From Rhodanobacteraceae bacterium (lineage in GTDB: Bacteria; Pseudomonadota; Gammaproteobacteria; Xanthomonadales; SZUA-5), in contig JACKOW010000003.1 in assembly GCA_024234055.1 (NCBI GenBank), forward strand, positions 372,001 through 436,000: 64,000 nt of DNA, read 5' to 3'. The notes beneath the pieces are model-generated. The model did not search any database, had not been told where the DNA came from, and saw only the letters and a list, made by a program, of their open reading frames with translations. Shown in pieces: positions 20,029-28,540 of the stretch (its first letter is position 1; the number at the start of each line of letters is the position of its first letter). The position numbers and the translations under genes were made by a program.

Positions 20029-20177
20029 TCGAGCTGATCACGGCGGTTGATCAACGAACACCGCGGGGCGATGTACCCAGGATTCGACCGTCGCTGCAGT
20101 CAGCGTCGGCAAGGTCTGTCAGACCACCCGTGCCTGCAGACGGATCGGGACGGCGCTGAGGGCTTTGGGTGAGGCGC

Positions 20178-20804
20178 TCAGCCGCGCATCTGGATGCGCG
20201 CGAAGGCCCAGTGGCGACCGTGACCGCGGGCGTAGGCCAGATGAATCCAGGTCATCGCGAAGGGTTCCAGGTAACGCGCCGCTGACAGCGGCCCGGCGTC
20301 CATGGCGTCGAAACCCATGCTCTGGGCGAGGGCCACCACCGTTGCACGGGCGGCGTCATCGTCACTGGCCACCGGCATGAATACGGCACCCTCCCCGGCT
20401 CCGGGATTGGCCATGTTCTCGGCGCCGGTGACGTTGAAGCACTTCACCACGCGGGCGTTGTGGGCACGCGCGGCCACCTGCTCACCCGCCGAGGTGTGAG
20501 TGCCCACGCTGAGGCCGGCAAAGCCCGGTGCGATCGGATTGCTGGCGTCTATCAGGATGCGACCCTGCCAGTCGGGCAGCGACTCGGCGATGTCCAGCGC
20601 AGCCGCATAGGGCACGGCAAGAATGACCAGTTCGGCCTTGGCGACCACCTCGGCAACCGGGCCAATCCCTGCACCCAGGCCCTCGGCGAGCTCGCGATAT
20701 TTCTGGGGCTCGGGAACGCCGAAGTCGATCTGATGGCCGAGTCGGATCAGGTTTTGGGCGAGTGCCTGGCCTACATTGCCGGCACCCAGGATGGCGATAT
20801 TCAT
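20178..20804 (-). CDS. NADP-dependent F420-type oxidoreductase-like protein
   Basis: 208 residues with an N-terminal Rossmann fold: MNIAILGAGNVGQALAQNL carries GxGxxG and continues with a family-specific IDFGVPEP loop. The body (VILAVPYAAALDIAESLPDW, then ILIDASNPIAPGFAGL and VVKCFNVTGAENM) matches the NADPH:F420 oxidoreductase / YadG-like dinucleotide-binding family. In non-F420 bacteria these act as NADPH-linked reductases of unknown substrates. It lies 12 bases downstream of the DJ-1-like gene, in the same direction, so the two form an operon divergent from a LysR regulator. Substrate unknown. Confidence 0.82.
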   Translation of the reverse strand: MNIAILGAGNVGQALAQNLIRLGHQIDFGVPEPQKYRELAEGLGAGIGPVAEVVAKAELVILAVPYAAALDIAESLPDWQGRILIDASNPIAPGFAGLSVGTHTSAGEQVAARAHNARVVKCFNVTGAENMANPGAGEGAVFMPVASDDDAARATVVALAQSMGFDAMDAGPLSAARYLEPFAMTWIHLAYARGHGRHWAFARIQMRG

Positions 20805-20816
20805 GGCTTTGCTCCT

Positions 20817-21587
20817 TCAGCGACCCAGGGCTTCGATGATCAGGCGCGCCGTCTCCGCACCCGAGAAGTTCTGCTGGCCGGTGATCAGATTGCCGTCGCG
20901 CACGGCAAAGCTGCGCCAGAGTCCAGCCTGCACATAGTTGGCGCCGATCTGCCTCAGCGCGTCTTCAATGCGCCAGGGCATCAGGTGCTGATCGCGGGGC
21001 AAGAGGCCATAGCTCCATACGGCCTCGTCGGCGAAATCCTCTTCCACGTTGGCAAAGCCGGTGACCGTCTTGCCCTTGGCCAGGAACTCGCCGTTGGGCA
21101 GCCTGACGTAGTTCAGGACGGACACGCCGTGACACAGGGCCGCAGCCACCTTGCCGGCGTTGTAGAACTCCAGAAATTTCGCGTGCAGCGCGGTGGCCTT
21201 GTCGTAGCTGAACATCGGGGCCTGACCACCGGCGACGACGATGGCGTCAAATCGGTCGACACGGATGGCAGCGACGGCGGCCGTGTTCTCCACCAGCGCC
21301 ATCAATTCAGGTGTGTGCACGAAGCCCTGACTGATCAGATCGGTCTTGCTGTAACCGCTGGCATCGCTGGGGTCGCTCATGGCATCGCCAACGCACGGGC
21401 CGCCGTCCGGACTGAAGATCTCGACCTCGTATCCAGCCTCGGTGAACACCAGATACGGGTGGGTGAGTTCGCTCCACCAGAAGCCCACGGGCCAACCGGT
21501 CACCGTGGAGGTGCTCGGATTGGCAATCACGATGGCGATGCGCTTGCGGCGCTGCTCATTGACGATATTCGGATCCTGCAGGCTCAT
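20817..21587 (-). CDS. DJ-1/PfpI-family class I glutamine amidotransferase-like protein
   Basis: 256 residues. The core FYNAGKVAAALCHGVSVLNY carries the nucleophile-elbow cysteine (ALCHG). EIFSPDGGPCVGDAMSDPSD near residues 68-87 is typical of the Hsp31-like/'type 1 glutamine amidotransferase' subgroup with a long N-terminus (PVGFWWSELTHPYLVFTEAG). Such proteins act as chaperones, glyoxalases or deglycases. The ATG at 21587 is chosen over longer in-frame extensions because GGAG lies 7-10 bases upstream and homology begins here. First gene of a two-gene operon with the oxidoreductase at 20178, divergent from the LysR gene (97 bases between starts), a standard arrangement for LysR-controlled targets. 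Confidence 0.85.
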   Translation of the reverse strand: MSLQDPNIVNEQRRKRIAIVIANPSTSTVTGWPVGFWWSELTHPYLVFTEAGYEVEIFSPDGGPCVGDAMSDPSDASGYSKTDLISQGFVHTPELMALVENTAAVAAIRVDRFDAIVVAGGQAPMFSYDKATALHAKFLEFYNAGKVAAALCHGVSVLNYVRLPNGEFLAKGKTVTGFANVEEDFADEAVWSYGLLPRDQHLMPWRIEDALRQIGANYVQAGLWRSFAVRDGNLITGQQNFSGAETARLIIEALGR

Positions 21588-21683
21588 CGCGATCTCCAAC
21601 CGGGGAATGAAAGCAGTATCCGGATTGCAGGTTTTGCGATAAATAGGTTGAATGAACACCCACTGTTGCCGATTTGAACAACA
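21588..21683. promoter_or_regulatory. Divergent promoter region between DJ-1-like operon and LysR gene
   Basis: A 96-bp AT-enriched intergenic segment relative to its surroundings. It must hold both promoters and, by analogy with LysR systems, the regulator's T-N11-A type operator. I could not identify a single convincing palindrome, so only the region is reported. Confidence 0.4.
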
Positions 21684-22736
21684 ATGAACCTCCAGGCGCT
21701 GCGCGCTTTCGTCAGTGTGGTCCAGTGCGGCAGCTTCACCGGCGCCGCCGAGCTGCTTCGCAGCCAGAAGGCAAGAATCAGCCGACAGGTCAGCGAACTC
21801 GAAGCCGAACTCGGCGTGCGTCTGCTCGAGCGCAGCACCCGGGCGCTGCATCTGACGGAAATCGGTCGCGAAATTCACGAGCGCGCACTCGGAATCCTTG
21901 CCGCCATCGAGGACACCGAACAGATCGCCCAGGCCATGCACGGTGAGCCGCGGGGATTGTTGCGGCTCACCGTACCTCTGGAATTCGGGCTGATCGCCGC
22001 CTTCGACTGGGTAAGCGCCCTGCTCGCCCGCTATCCTCGCTTGGCGATCGAAGTGGACAGCAGTTCGCGGATCGTCGATCTGGTCCACGAAGGCTACGAT
22101 CTGGCGATTCGCGTCGGCCCCTTGCCGGACTCCCGTCTGGCGGCACGACGCCTGGGCGAGCTGCGCTACGGATTGTACGCGGCACCCGACTACCTGCAGC
22201 GGCGCGGCATGCCGCAATCGCCGGCCGATCTGTCCGATCACGATCTGATCAGTTTTGCACCCGGCGGCAAGCCCTCCCGTCTGCGCCTGCAGCGCCCCGG
22301 CGAATCGACTGACCTCGGCGATGTCTCACCGCGCTTGCGGGTCGACAGCCGCCATGCCCAGCGTCAGGCGCTGGTGGCTGGATTGGGTATCGCTGACAGC
22401 CTGCTGTTGCTGGCGGAGCCCGAGGTGGTGGCGGGACGTCTGGTGCGGGTATTGCCGGACTGGTCGCCCGCCGCCGTGCCGGTTCATGCCGTGTTTCCCA
22501 GCCATCGCTTTCTGACACCCAAGGTCCGCGCCTTCGTCGAGCACGCACAGGCGAATTTTCCGGCTAGCGCCAGAGCCCCGACCAGGGTTCATGGTGAGCG
22601 CAGCGCCAGCCGGCGCGGCTGCGGTTCACAAGCCATGGGCGATCATGGCCGATGGCTATCGAATTTCGCGACGACGATGAACTGGTGGATCCCACCGTGC
22701 ACTGCAGCAGCTGCGACGCAGTCTGTTGCCGTCTGA
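21684..22736 (+). CDS. LysR-family transcriptional regulator (CrgA/AaeR-like)
   Basis: The winged HTH covers residues 1-60 (MNLQALRAFVSVVQCGSFTGAAELL, ISRQVSELEAELGVRLLERSTRALHLTE). A LysR substrate domain follows at residues 90-295 (GLLRLTVPLEFGLIAAF, VDLVHEGYDLAIRVGPLPDSRLAARRLG), the DLAIRxG and RRLG motifs placing it in the CrgA/DsdC-like clade. It probably controls the divergent DJ-1/oxidoreductase operon. The annotated reading frame runs about 55 residues past the normal end of such proteins and overlaps the following gene by 85 bases. One extra T in the TTTT run near 22557-22560 would end the protein as ANFSG at the TAG of 22565-22567. The natural end is therefore probably there and the overlap an artefact. 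Confidence 0.83.
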   Translation: MNLQALRAFVSVVQCGSFTGAAELLRSQKARISRQVSELEAELGVRLLERSTRALHLTEIGREIHERALGILAAIEDTEQIAQAMHGEPRGLLRLTVPLEFGLIAAFDWVSALLARYPRLAIEVDSSSRIVDLVHEGYDLAIRVGPLPDSRLAARRLGELRYGLYAAPDYLQRRGMPQSPADLSDHDLISFAPGGKPSRLRLQRPGESTDLGDVSPRLRVDSRHAQRQALVAGLGIADSLLLLAEPEVVAGRLVRVLPDWSPAAVPVHAVFPSHRFLTPKVRAFVEHAQANFPASARAPTRVHGERSASRRGCGSQAMGDHGRWLSNFATTMNWWIPPCTAAAATQSVAV

Positions 22737-22996
22737 CGGTTTTCGTCATGCCCGAAGACAAGGTGCCGCGCGCCTTTGTCGACGTCAACGAGTACGGCAT
22801 GGAAGTCATGGGCCGCGGTGAGGATGGCTGGTGCGTCGCCCTGGATCCCCTGCGTATGTGCTGCAGCATCTATGACTTGCGCCCCGACACCTGCCGCCGC
22901 TTCACCATGGGCTCGGGCTATTGCCGCGATGAGCGTGCCGCCTATCGCCGACAGTATCCGGGGACCATACCCAGCGTGCTGGTCGACGAGGGATGA
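22652..22996 (+). CDS. YkgJ-family cysteine cluster protein
   Basis: 114 residues with nine cysteines. HCSSCDAVCC near residues 17-26, WC near 61, MCCSIYDLRPDTCRRF near 69-84 and GYC near 90 match the YkgJ/CxxCxxCC zinc- or iron-cluster family. Cytoplasmic, function not established; members are thought to bind Fe-S or zinc. The ATG at 22652 lies inside the extended LysR frame, further support that the LysR stop is misplaced. Confidence 0.85.
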   Translation: MAIEFRDDDELVDPTVHCSSCDAVCCRLTVFVMPEDKVPRAFVDVNEYGMEVMGRGEDGWCVALDPLRMCCSIYDLRPDTCRRFTMGSGYCRDERAAYRRQYPGTIPSVLVDEG

Positions 22997-23019
22997 GCTG
23001 AGGTCGGTCACCGCGCCAG

Positions 23020-23421
23020 TCAGCGCAGCCACATCAGCCAGCCCAGCGGGTGATGGGCCAGGGCGATGCCGGCCATCGTGAGATAGGTGAGCAAGGCCGC
23101 CAGATAGCAGATCAGGCGCACCCGAGCACTGCGTCCCCGCTTGAGCGCAAACATCCCGAGGCCGACGTAAAGCACCAGCAGCAAGAGCTTGGTGGTCAGC
23201 CAGCCATTGGCAAACATGGCCCCCGGCAGGATCGACAGCAACATCAGCGCTGCGGTCAGCAAGACGGTGTCGATGCTGTAGCTCAACAGGCGCATGGGCA
23301 TCGCCAGTGCCAGATTCTGCCTGCCCGCCAGCACCAGTAACCCGCGCAGCAGGAAGACGCTGCCGCTGAGCACCACGGCGGCAATGTGCACCCATTTGAT
23401 GTGTGGATAGAACTCGATCAT
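23020..23421 (-). CDS. SirB-family integral membrane protein
   Basis: 133 residues with four predicted helices. The start MIEFYPHIKWVHIAAVVLSGS followed by LFLLRGLLVLAGR-like sequence is the hallmark of the SirB/YnfA-like DUF family. The ATG at 23421 is chosen because homology starts exactly there; a longer in-frame extension to 23526 would run into an inverted repeat. In Salmonella sirB lies in an invasion-gene locus but its function is unknown. It stands alone here. Confidence 0.85.
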   Translation of the reverse strand: MIEFYPHIKWVHIAAVVLSGSVFLLRGLLVLAGRQNLALAMPMRLLSYSIDTVLLTAALMLLSILPGAMFANGWLTTKLLLLVLYVGLGMFALKRGRSARVRLICYLAALLTYLTMAGIALAHHPLGWLMWLR

Positions 23422-23509
23422 GACCTGGTCATCCTGCAGCGATTGATCGCGAGTGAGCGAGCACCGATCGCCCGGTGTCTGCCAGCGATACTGGTCCGGT
23501 TCCCTGTCC

Positions 23510-23710
23510 ATGAACCCATATCGCAAGTTGTTGATGCGTCATTGCGAGCCGCCTGTATCGGCCCGATGCTGCCCACAGGCCATGAACCCGCCGTCGTAGG
23601 TCATGTTGTCCGCGTCAGCGGACTACGTGACATCGAATTGCGTCACGTAGCTCGCTACGCGAGCATCGTGACCTACAACAGCAAATCAACAACTTGCGAT
23701 ATGGGTTCAT
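23510..23710. repeat. 201-bp module with perfect 26-bp inverted ends
   Basis: The sequence at 23510-23535 is the exact reverse complement of 23685-23710 (ends read ATGAACCCATATCGC and its mate). Inside are a 52-bp GCGAGCC...CATGAACCC unit (23538-23589) and the TCACGTAG palindrome (23642-23676), and GTAGGTCA/TGACCTAC arms also pair. Right of the module, a near-identical inverted copy of the 52-bp unit occurs at 23804-23851. The gap between the SirB gene and the NO reductase (23422-23903) therefore contains only repeats. Confidence 0.88.
23642..23676. repeat. TCACGTAG palindrome, copy 3
   Basis: GTCACGTAG and TCGTGACCTAC around CTCGC-TACG-CGAGC, inside the 201-bp inverted module. Same family as 2339-2373 and 8866-8898. 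Confidence 0.72.
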
Positions 23711-23729
23711 GGAGAGGAGCGCAGCGACG

Positions 23730-23803
23730 AAGCAATCCAGGGTAGCGCCGCACATCCCTGGATTGCTTCCCCCGGATCAAGTCCGGGGTCGCAATGACGC
23801 CGG
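23730..23803. repeat. GAAGCAATCCAG inverted repeat
   Basis: GAAGCAATCCAGGG and CCCTGGATTGCTTC face each other about 15 bases apart and are followed by CCCCGGATCAAGTCCGGGG. A similar pair occurs at 60453-60500. This resembles a widely dispersed bacterial intergenic palindrome. Confidence 0.7.
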
Positions 23804-23851
23804 GGGTTCATGGCCCGTGGGCAGTTTCAGGCCGAAACAGGTGGCTCGCAA
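23804..23851. repeat. GGTTCATGGCCC unit, copy 2
   Basis: About 50 bp, GGGTTCATGGCCCGTGGGCAG to GGTGGCTCGCAA. Near-identical units lie at 23538-23589 (opposite strand), 53310-53360 and 60524-60573. Confidence 0.75.
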
Positions 23852-23903
23852 GGAAACGGCCAGCGGCGAATGCTGCACCGCCGGCCGGGATCTTGCGCTC
23901 AGA

Positions 23904-26192
23904 TCATTCCGCACTTGCACCTAAGGCTGCCGCGGGAAGCTCTGGTGCCCGTTTGGGTGCCACCCACAATCGGAACACGAACCAGGCCACCAGCAAGGCC
24001 CCCACCGAGAACACGGTATCGCCGGGCACGCGCATCCACACCAGCAGATGAATCAAGGGCTGCCCCATGAACTCGGCCGAACGCGCGTACCAGTAGCCGT
24101 GTTCCAGCGCCGCCTGCAACTGCAGCACACCCATGGGCAACAGGGTCAGCAGCGCCATCAGGGTGAGACCGATGTTGAGCGACCAGAAGGCACCGGCCAG
24201 CGCACTGTTGTTCCACTGCGCCTGGGGCTTGAGTCCGCGCAGGCAGAACAGCATCAGGCCAATGCCGAGCATGCCGTAGACACCGAACAGCGCTGTGTGT
24301 CCGTGCAACGGCGTCAGATTCAGGCCCTGCATGTAGTAGAGCGCCATCGGCGTGTTGATCAGGAAGCCAAACAGGCCGGCGCCGACCAGATTCCAGAAAC
24401 TCACGGCCAGGAAGAACAGGATGGGCCAGCGGTAGCGCTGCATCCAGGGCGTGGCCTGGCCATGTTTCCAGGTGTCGTAGGCTTCCAGCCCCACCAGGGC
24501 CAGCGGCACCACCTCCAGCGCCGAGATGCTGGCGCCAAGGGCAATCACCGACGTGGTGGTGCCGGTGAAATACAGATGATGGAAAGTGCCGAGGATGCCA
24601 CCGGCCATGAACACGATGGTGGCGAACAGCACATTGATGGTTGCCGTGCTGCCGCGGACCAGGCCCAGCTTCACGAACAGAAAGCTGATCACGGCCACCG
24701 CGAAGACCTCGAAGAAGCCCTCCACCCACAGATGCACCACCCACCAGCGCCAGTATTCGACCATCGACAACGCACTGTGCTCGCCCCACATCAGGCCGGC
24801 ACCGTAGAGCAGGCCGATGGCAATGACCGAGAGAAACAGCAGGCCAACGATGGAGGACATCTCGTCCTTGCGCGTGATCGCCGGCCACAGCGCGCGCCCC
24901 ATCAGTGCCAGCCACAGCAGCAGGCCGATCCACAGGAAGGCTTGCCAGAAGCGACCGATGTCGACGTACTCCCAACCCTGGTGACCAAACCAGAAATTGT
25001 GTTCCAGACCGAGTTTCTGCATCACCGCAAACCACTGCCCGGCGAAGGCACCGACCACGATCACCAGCAGACACACGAACAGGAAGTTGACCCCGGCCCG
25101 CTGGTACTTGGGTTCATGACCGGAGATTGCCGGCCCGATGTACAGACCGGTCCCCAACCAGGCCGTGGCGATCCACAGCACCGCCAGCTGGGTATGCCAG
25201 CTGCGCGTGAGCGAGTAAGGAAGCACCTCCGACAGCGCGAAGCCGTAGGCATTCTGCCCTTCCACCTGGTAGTGCGCAGTGATGGCACCGAGCAGGATCT
25301 GCACCAGGAACAAGGCGATCACGACCCAGAAATACTTGGCAGTGGCCTTCATCGAGGGTGTCACCACCAGACCTGCCAGCGGATCTTTCGCTGGCGGCAC
25401 CACTGGCGCTTCCTTGCCATGCCAAACGGCATAGTGCCAAGCCATCAAACCGATGCCGGCAATCATGAACAGGATGCTGAAGACGGTCCAGATGAAGGTG
25501 CTGGAAGTCGGACGATTGCCCACCAGCGGCTCGTAGGGCCAGTTCTGGGTATAGCTCATGGCCTCGCCTGGGCGCTCGGTCACGGCCGCCCAGGCCGACC
25601 AGAAGAAGAACCCGGTCAGGGCATGCCGATGCTCAGCGTCGGGCACGGTGTCTTCGCGCATCGCGTAACCCACGCGCAACTCGTGCGTGGCCGGATCGCT
25701 TGAGAACAGGCTTTCGTAATGTGCGGCGACTTGCGTTATCGCCTGCGCCCGCACATCACTGACCAGCAATTGGTCACGCTCGGCATCGTAGGTGTTCTTG
25801 CGCATCAAGGGCTGGACTTCAGCCTGCAAGCGCGCCTGTGCACCTGCCGGGAGACTGGCGTAGCCGAGGCCATCGCTGGCTTGCGCCGCCAGTTCGAGCA
25901 TGGCCTCGGCCTCGCGGTGCAGCCAGTCGGCCGACCAGTCCGGCGCCACCAGCGCGCCGTGCCCCCAGATCGATCCCAACTGCTGGCCGCCGAAGCTCTG
26001 CCAGACCTGCCGCCCCTGCTCGATGTCGGCCCGGGTATAGAGCACCTGTCCGCTCTCACTGACGATCCTGGCGGGCATCGGTGGCGCCTGCTGATGAATC
26101 ACCCCACCCATCCACAACAGCACGCCAAATCCCGAGACCAGCAGCAGGATCAGTCCTATCCACAATTTGCGAGTCGTGTCCACCGCATGCAC
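23904..26192 (-). CDS. norZ: Quinol-dependent nitric oxide reductase (qNOR)
   Basis: Inner-membrane enzyme reducing 2 NO to N2O with electrons from quinol. About 762 residues. An N-terminal helix (LWIGLILLLVSGFGVLLWMGG) precedes a soluble domain (residues about 50-220) that resembles NorC but has no CxxCH heme site, as expected for qNOR. Thereafter come 12-13 helices of the NorB/heme-copper oxidase fold, with His ligands in SLTRSWHTQLAVLW, HNFWFGHQGWEYVDIGRFWQ, LWVEGFFEVFAV, GTFHHLYFTG and LHGHTALFGVYG. The GTG at 26192 fits family length better than the longest open frame (26303). An FNR/DNR-like palindrome lies 54-69 bases upstream. No norC, norQ, norD, nir or nos genes are adjacent, so NO detoxification is more likely than full denitrification. 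Confidence 0.93.
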   Translation of the reverse strand: MHAVDTTRKLWIGLILLLVSGFGVLLWMGGVIHQQAPPMPARIVSESGQVLYTRADIEQGRQVWQSFGGQQLGSIWGHGALVAPDWSADWLHREAEAMLELAAQASDGLGYASLPAGAQARLQAEVQPLMRKNTYDAERDQLLVSDVRAQAITQVAAHYESLFSSDPATHELRVGYAMREDTVPDAEHRHALTGFFFWSAWAAVTERPGEAMSYTQNWPYEPLVGNRPTSSTFIWTVFSILFMIAGIGLMAWHYAVWHGKEAPVVPPAKDPLAGLVVTPSMKATAKYFWVVIALFLVQILLGAITAHYQVEGQNAYGFALSEVLPYSLTRSWHTQLAVLWIATAWLGTGLYIGPAISGHEPKYQRAGVNFLFVCLLVIVVGAFAGQWFAVMQKLGLEHNFWFGHQGWEYVDIGRFWQAFLWIGLLLWLALMGRALWPAITRKDEMSSIVGLLFLSVIAIGLLYGAGLMWGEHSALSMVEYWRWWVVHLWVEGFFEVFAVAVISFLFVKLGLVRGSTATINVLFATIVFMAGGILGTFHHLYFTGTTTSVIALGASISALEVVPLALVGLEAYDTWKHGQATPWMQRYRWPILFFLAVSFWNLVGAGLFGFLINTPMALYYMQGLNLTPLHGHTALFGVYGMLGIGLMLFCLRGLKPQAQWNNSALAGAFWSLNIGLTLMALLTLLPMGVLQLQAALEHGYWYARSAEFMGQPLIHLLVWMRVPGDTVFSVGALLVAWFVFRLWVAPKRAPELPAAALGASAE

Positions 26193-26245
26193 TCCACTTT
26201 CCAAAGAAACTGGAGTCAGTCTAGGAACCGGCCCGCATAGATCGC

Positions 26246-26261
26246 CCTGACCTGCGTCAGG
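26246..26261. promoter_or_regulatory. Candidate FNR/DNR-family operator upstream of qNOR
   Basis: CCTGAC-CTGC-GTCAGG is a perfect 6-4-6 palindrome. It has the geometry of the TTGAT-N4-ATCAA boxes bound by FNR, DNR and NNR regulators. It sits 54-69 bases upstream of the qNOR start. The core differs from consensus at the outer T/A positions, so the assignment is tentative. Confidence 0.5.
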
Positions 26262-26344
26262 TGGAACGCAGATTCCAGGGCGAAGAACCCGAATGACTGG
26301 CACGACATCATCGGCAAGCTGCGCAAACCCTTCGGTCGAACCGG

Positions 26345-27052
26345 TCAGGCCGGCGCGCGGCTCACCGGAGAACCATCGGCGAGCTGGCTGCTCGCCAATA
26401 CCCAGATCAGATCACCCAGAGCCCGAGACACCAGATCCAGACGGACTTCCTGGCCGTCAATCAGGACCTCGATGAGGCCGCGGCCATCCTCGTGCCAGAT
26501 CGGCACCAGTGCCTCCAGCGGGAACTCGGCGCCCAGGGCGCTGCAGCATTTGTAGCCCGCTTCCTTGGCTGCCCAGACCCGCGTCCACACCCACGGGTCG
26601 GGCGATTGCTCGGCGACTCGGGCTTCGTCTGCGGTCATGACGCGACGAACCACGCGCTGTCGACGCTCTGCCAGATGCAGCTCGATGTCGATACCGAGCG
26701 CTCGCCACGGCGGCCGGTGGCCGGCGATGGCCATGGCAAGACCGCCGCTGTGACTGATCGAGCCGCAGCAGGATGCAGGCCAGACCGGCGCGTAGTCGAC
26801 CATCCCGACCGCTGGCTGATGGCAACCGAGGCGCTGCAGCGCCGCTCGCGCGGCCAGTCGCCCCGCCAGAAATTCGCGCCGACGCGATGCGCGCAGATCG
26901 TCGGCGTAGGCGACGATACCGGCATCGGCGGCGCGTATTTCCAGATCATCAGCATCTATCACTTCGATCTGCCATTCGATGGCCGTCGGCATGATCTCTT
27001 GCAGCGCGAGACTCATGGCCTCCAGCCTGTGCGAAACGGATTCCTCTGGCAT
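26345..27052 (-). CDS. 4'-phosphopantetheinyl transferase (Sfp/EntD-like)
   Basis: Transfers phosphopantetheine from CoA to the serine of a carrier protein. 235 residues. Motifs in order: RRREFLAGRLAARAAL (56-71), SISHSGGLAMAIA (98-110), LGIDIE (Asp122 and Glu124, metal ligands), and VWAAKEAGYK (Lys163/Glu164). These four are the PPTase signature, with the EntD-type spacing. The ATG at 27052 is taken. The gene is divergent from the MBOAT gene (73 bases between starts) and lies 3 kb from a carrier protein gene, suggesting that this is its dedicated activator. Fatty acid synthesis normally uses AcpS, so this enzyme serves another carrier. Confidence 0.88.
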   Translation of the reverse strand: MPEESVSHRLEAMSLALQEIMPTAIEWQIEVIDADDLEIRAADAGIVAYADDLRASRRREFLAGRLAARAALQRLGCHQPAVGMVDYAPVWPASCCGSISHSGGLAMAIAGHRPPWRALGIDIELHLAERRQRVVRRVMTADEARVAEQSPDPWVWTRVWAAKEAGYKCCSALGAEFPLEALVPIWHEDGRGLIEVLIDGQEVRLDLVSRALGDLIWVLASSQLADGSPVSRAPA

Positions 27053-27124
27053 GTTCAGCCGAATTCCTGAATTCTGGCGCGGCCCGGGCGAGCCGGCGCT
27101 GGGTCGGCAGCCGCGAGGAAGTGC

Positions 27125-28540
27125 ATGGTCTTCAATTCGCTGACCTTTGTGGTGTTCTTCGCCATCGTGCTGATGTTGCACGCACTGCCGCTCAGTTGGA
27201 CAGTGCGCAAGATCAATCTGCTGCTGGCCAGCTATCTGTTTTACGCGGCCTGGAACCCACCCTTCGTCATCCTGCTCTGGATCTCCACGCTGGTCGACTG
27301 GTGGGCCGCCAGACGTATTGCCGACGCCAGCACCCAAGGGCGCAGACGCGCCTGGCTGCTGCTCTCGCTCAGCACCAACCTCGGCATGCTCGGATGGTTC
27401 AAATATGGCGAATTCCTGCTGCGCAACACGCAGTTACTGGCCGCCAGCATGGGCATCGACTATCAGCCGCCGAGCTACGACATCGTGCTGCCGGTGGGCA
27501 TTTCCTTCTATACCTTTGCCACTCTCTCCTACACGCTAGATGTGTACCTGCGGCGCGCACAGCCCAGCCGCTCGCTGCTGGATTTCTCGCTGTTCGTGAC
27601 CTTTTTCCCGCATCTGGTGGCCGGACCGATCATGCGCGCCAGCGAGTTGCTGCCGCAGTTCCAGACGCCGAGGCGGGCATCGGGCCAACAACTGGGTTTT
27701 GGTCTGGCGCTGATGACGCTGGGCCTGTTCCAGAAGATCGTGCTGGCCGATGGTTTTCTGTCCAAGCCCGCGCAAACGGTATTCGACACCCACCTGACGG
27801 CCGGCGCACTGGACGCGTGGATCGGCACCCTGGCCTTCAGCGGCCAGATCTTCTGCGATTTCGCCGGCTACTCGACCACCGCCATCGGCGCGGCACTCTG
27901 TCTGGGCTTCGCCATGCCGGACAACTTCCGTTTTCCCTACGCGGCGATCGGGTTTTCGGACTTCTGGCGACGCTGGCACATCACGCTGTCGTCCTGGCTG
28001 CGCGACTATCTGTACATTCCGCTGGGTGGCAACCGCCATGGTCGCGTGCGCACTTACCTCGCCCTGATGTTGACCATGCTGATCGGCGGCCTGTGGCACG
28101 GTGCCAACTGGACCTTTGTGGCCTGGGGTGGCTTGCACGGGGTGTATCTGGCGGTCGAACGCGGTTTGCGTCAACGCTTTTGCGAATATGAACCTGGGCG
28201 GCTGGCGCTTTTCGCGCTCGGCGTACTGACTTTCGTTCTGGTCAATATCGCCTGGGTGTTCTTCCGTGCCGACAGCCTTGATAGAGCCGGGAGCATGCTG
28301 GCCGGGATGTTCGGATTTCATCCCAATGCTGCACCCCTGCTCGCTGGCATCGATGTGCTCTGCGTCATCCTGATCGTGGGCGGCATCGTCGGGTGCCATT
28401 GCTGGATGCGGGCGCGCACACTCGAATCGGTGCTGGCGCGCGTACCGGCAACAGTGCTCTCGGGCGTCTGGGCCTTGATGGCCTTTGCCATCCTCATCGA
28501 GCAAGGAAGTGGCCATGCCTTCATCTACTTCCAGTTCTGA
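27125..28540 (+). CDS. MBOAT-family O-acyltransferase (AlgI/DltB-like)
   Basis: 471 residues, multi-spanning inner-membrane acyltransferase that would move an acyl group across or within the membrane onto a polysaccharide or other surface acceptor. Family signatures: PVGISFYTFATLSYTLDVYL, TFFPHLVAGPIMRASELLPQ, FSGQIFCDFAGYSTTAIGAA, FPYAAIGFSDFWRRWHITLSSWLRDYLYIPLGGNR, and IGGLWHGANW with the conserved catalytic His325. All are intact. It overlaps the downstream SGNH-like gene by 26 bases (translational coupling), the normal AlgI-AlgJ or DltB-DltD arrangement. No alginate or cellulose genes are nearby. Confidence 0.92.
   Translation: MVFNSLTFVVFFAIVLMLHALPLSWTVRKINLLLASYLFYAAWNPPFVILLWISTLVDWWAARRIADASTQGRRRAWLLLSLSTNLGMLGWFKYGEFLLRNTQLLAASMGIDYQPPSYDIVLPVGISFYTFATLSYTLDVYLRRAQPSRSLLDFSLFVTFFPHLVAGPIMRASELLPQFQTPRRASGQQLGFGLALMTLGLFQKIVLADGFLSKPAQTVFDTHLTAGALDAWIGTLAFSGQIFCDFAGYSTTAIGAALCLGFAMPDNFRFPYAAIGFSDFWRRWHITLSSWLRDYLYIPLGGNRHGRVRTYLALMLTMLIGGLWHGANWTFVAWGGLHGVYLAVERGLRQRFCEYEPGRLALFALGVLTFVLVNIAWVFFRADSLDRAGSMLAGMFGFHPNAAPLLAGIDVLCVILIVGGIVGCHCWMRARTLESVLARVPATVLSGVWALMAFAILIEQGSGHAFIYFQF

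Noticed and set aside
23904..26303. Long N-terminal extension of qNOR to 26303
   Set aside because: Extra 37 residues have no homology and the operator-like palindrome would lie inside the coding sequence.
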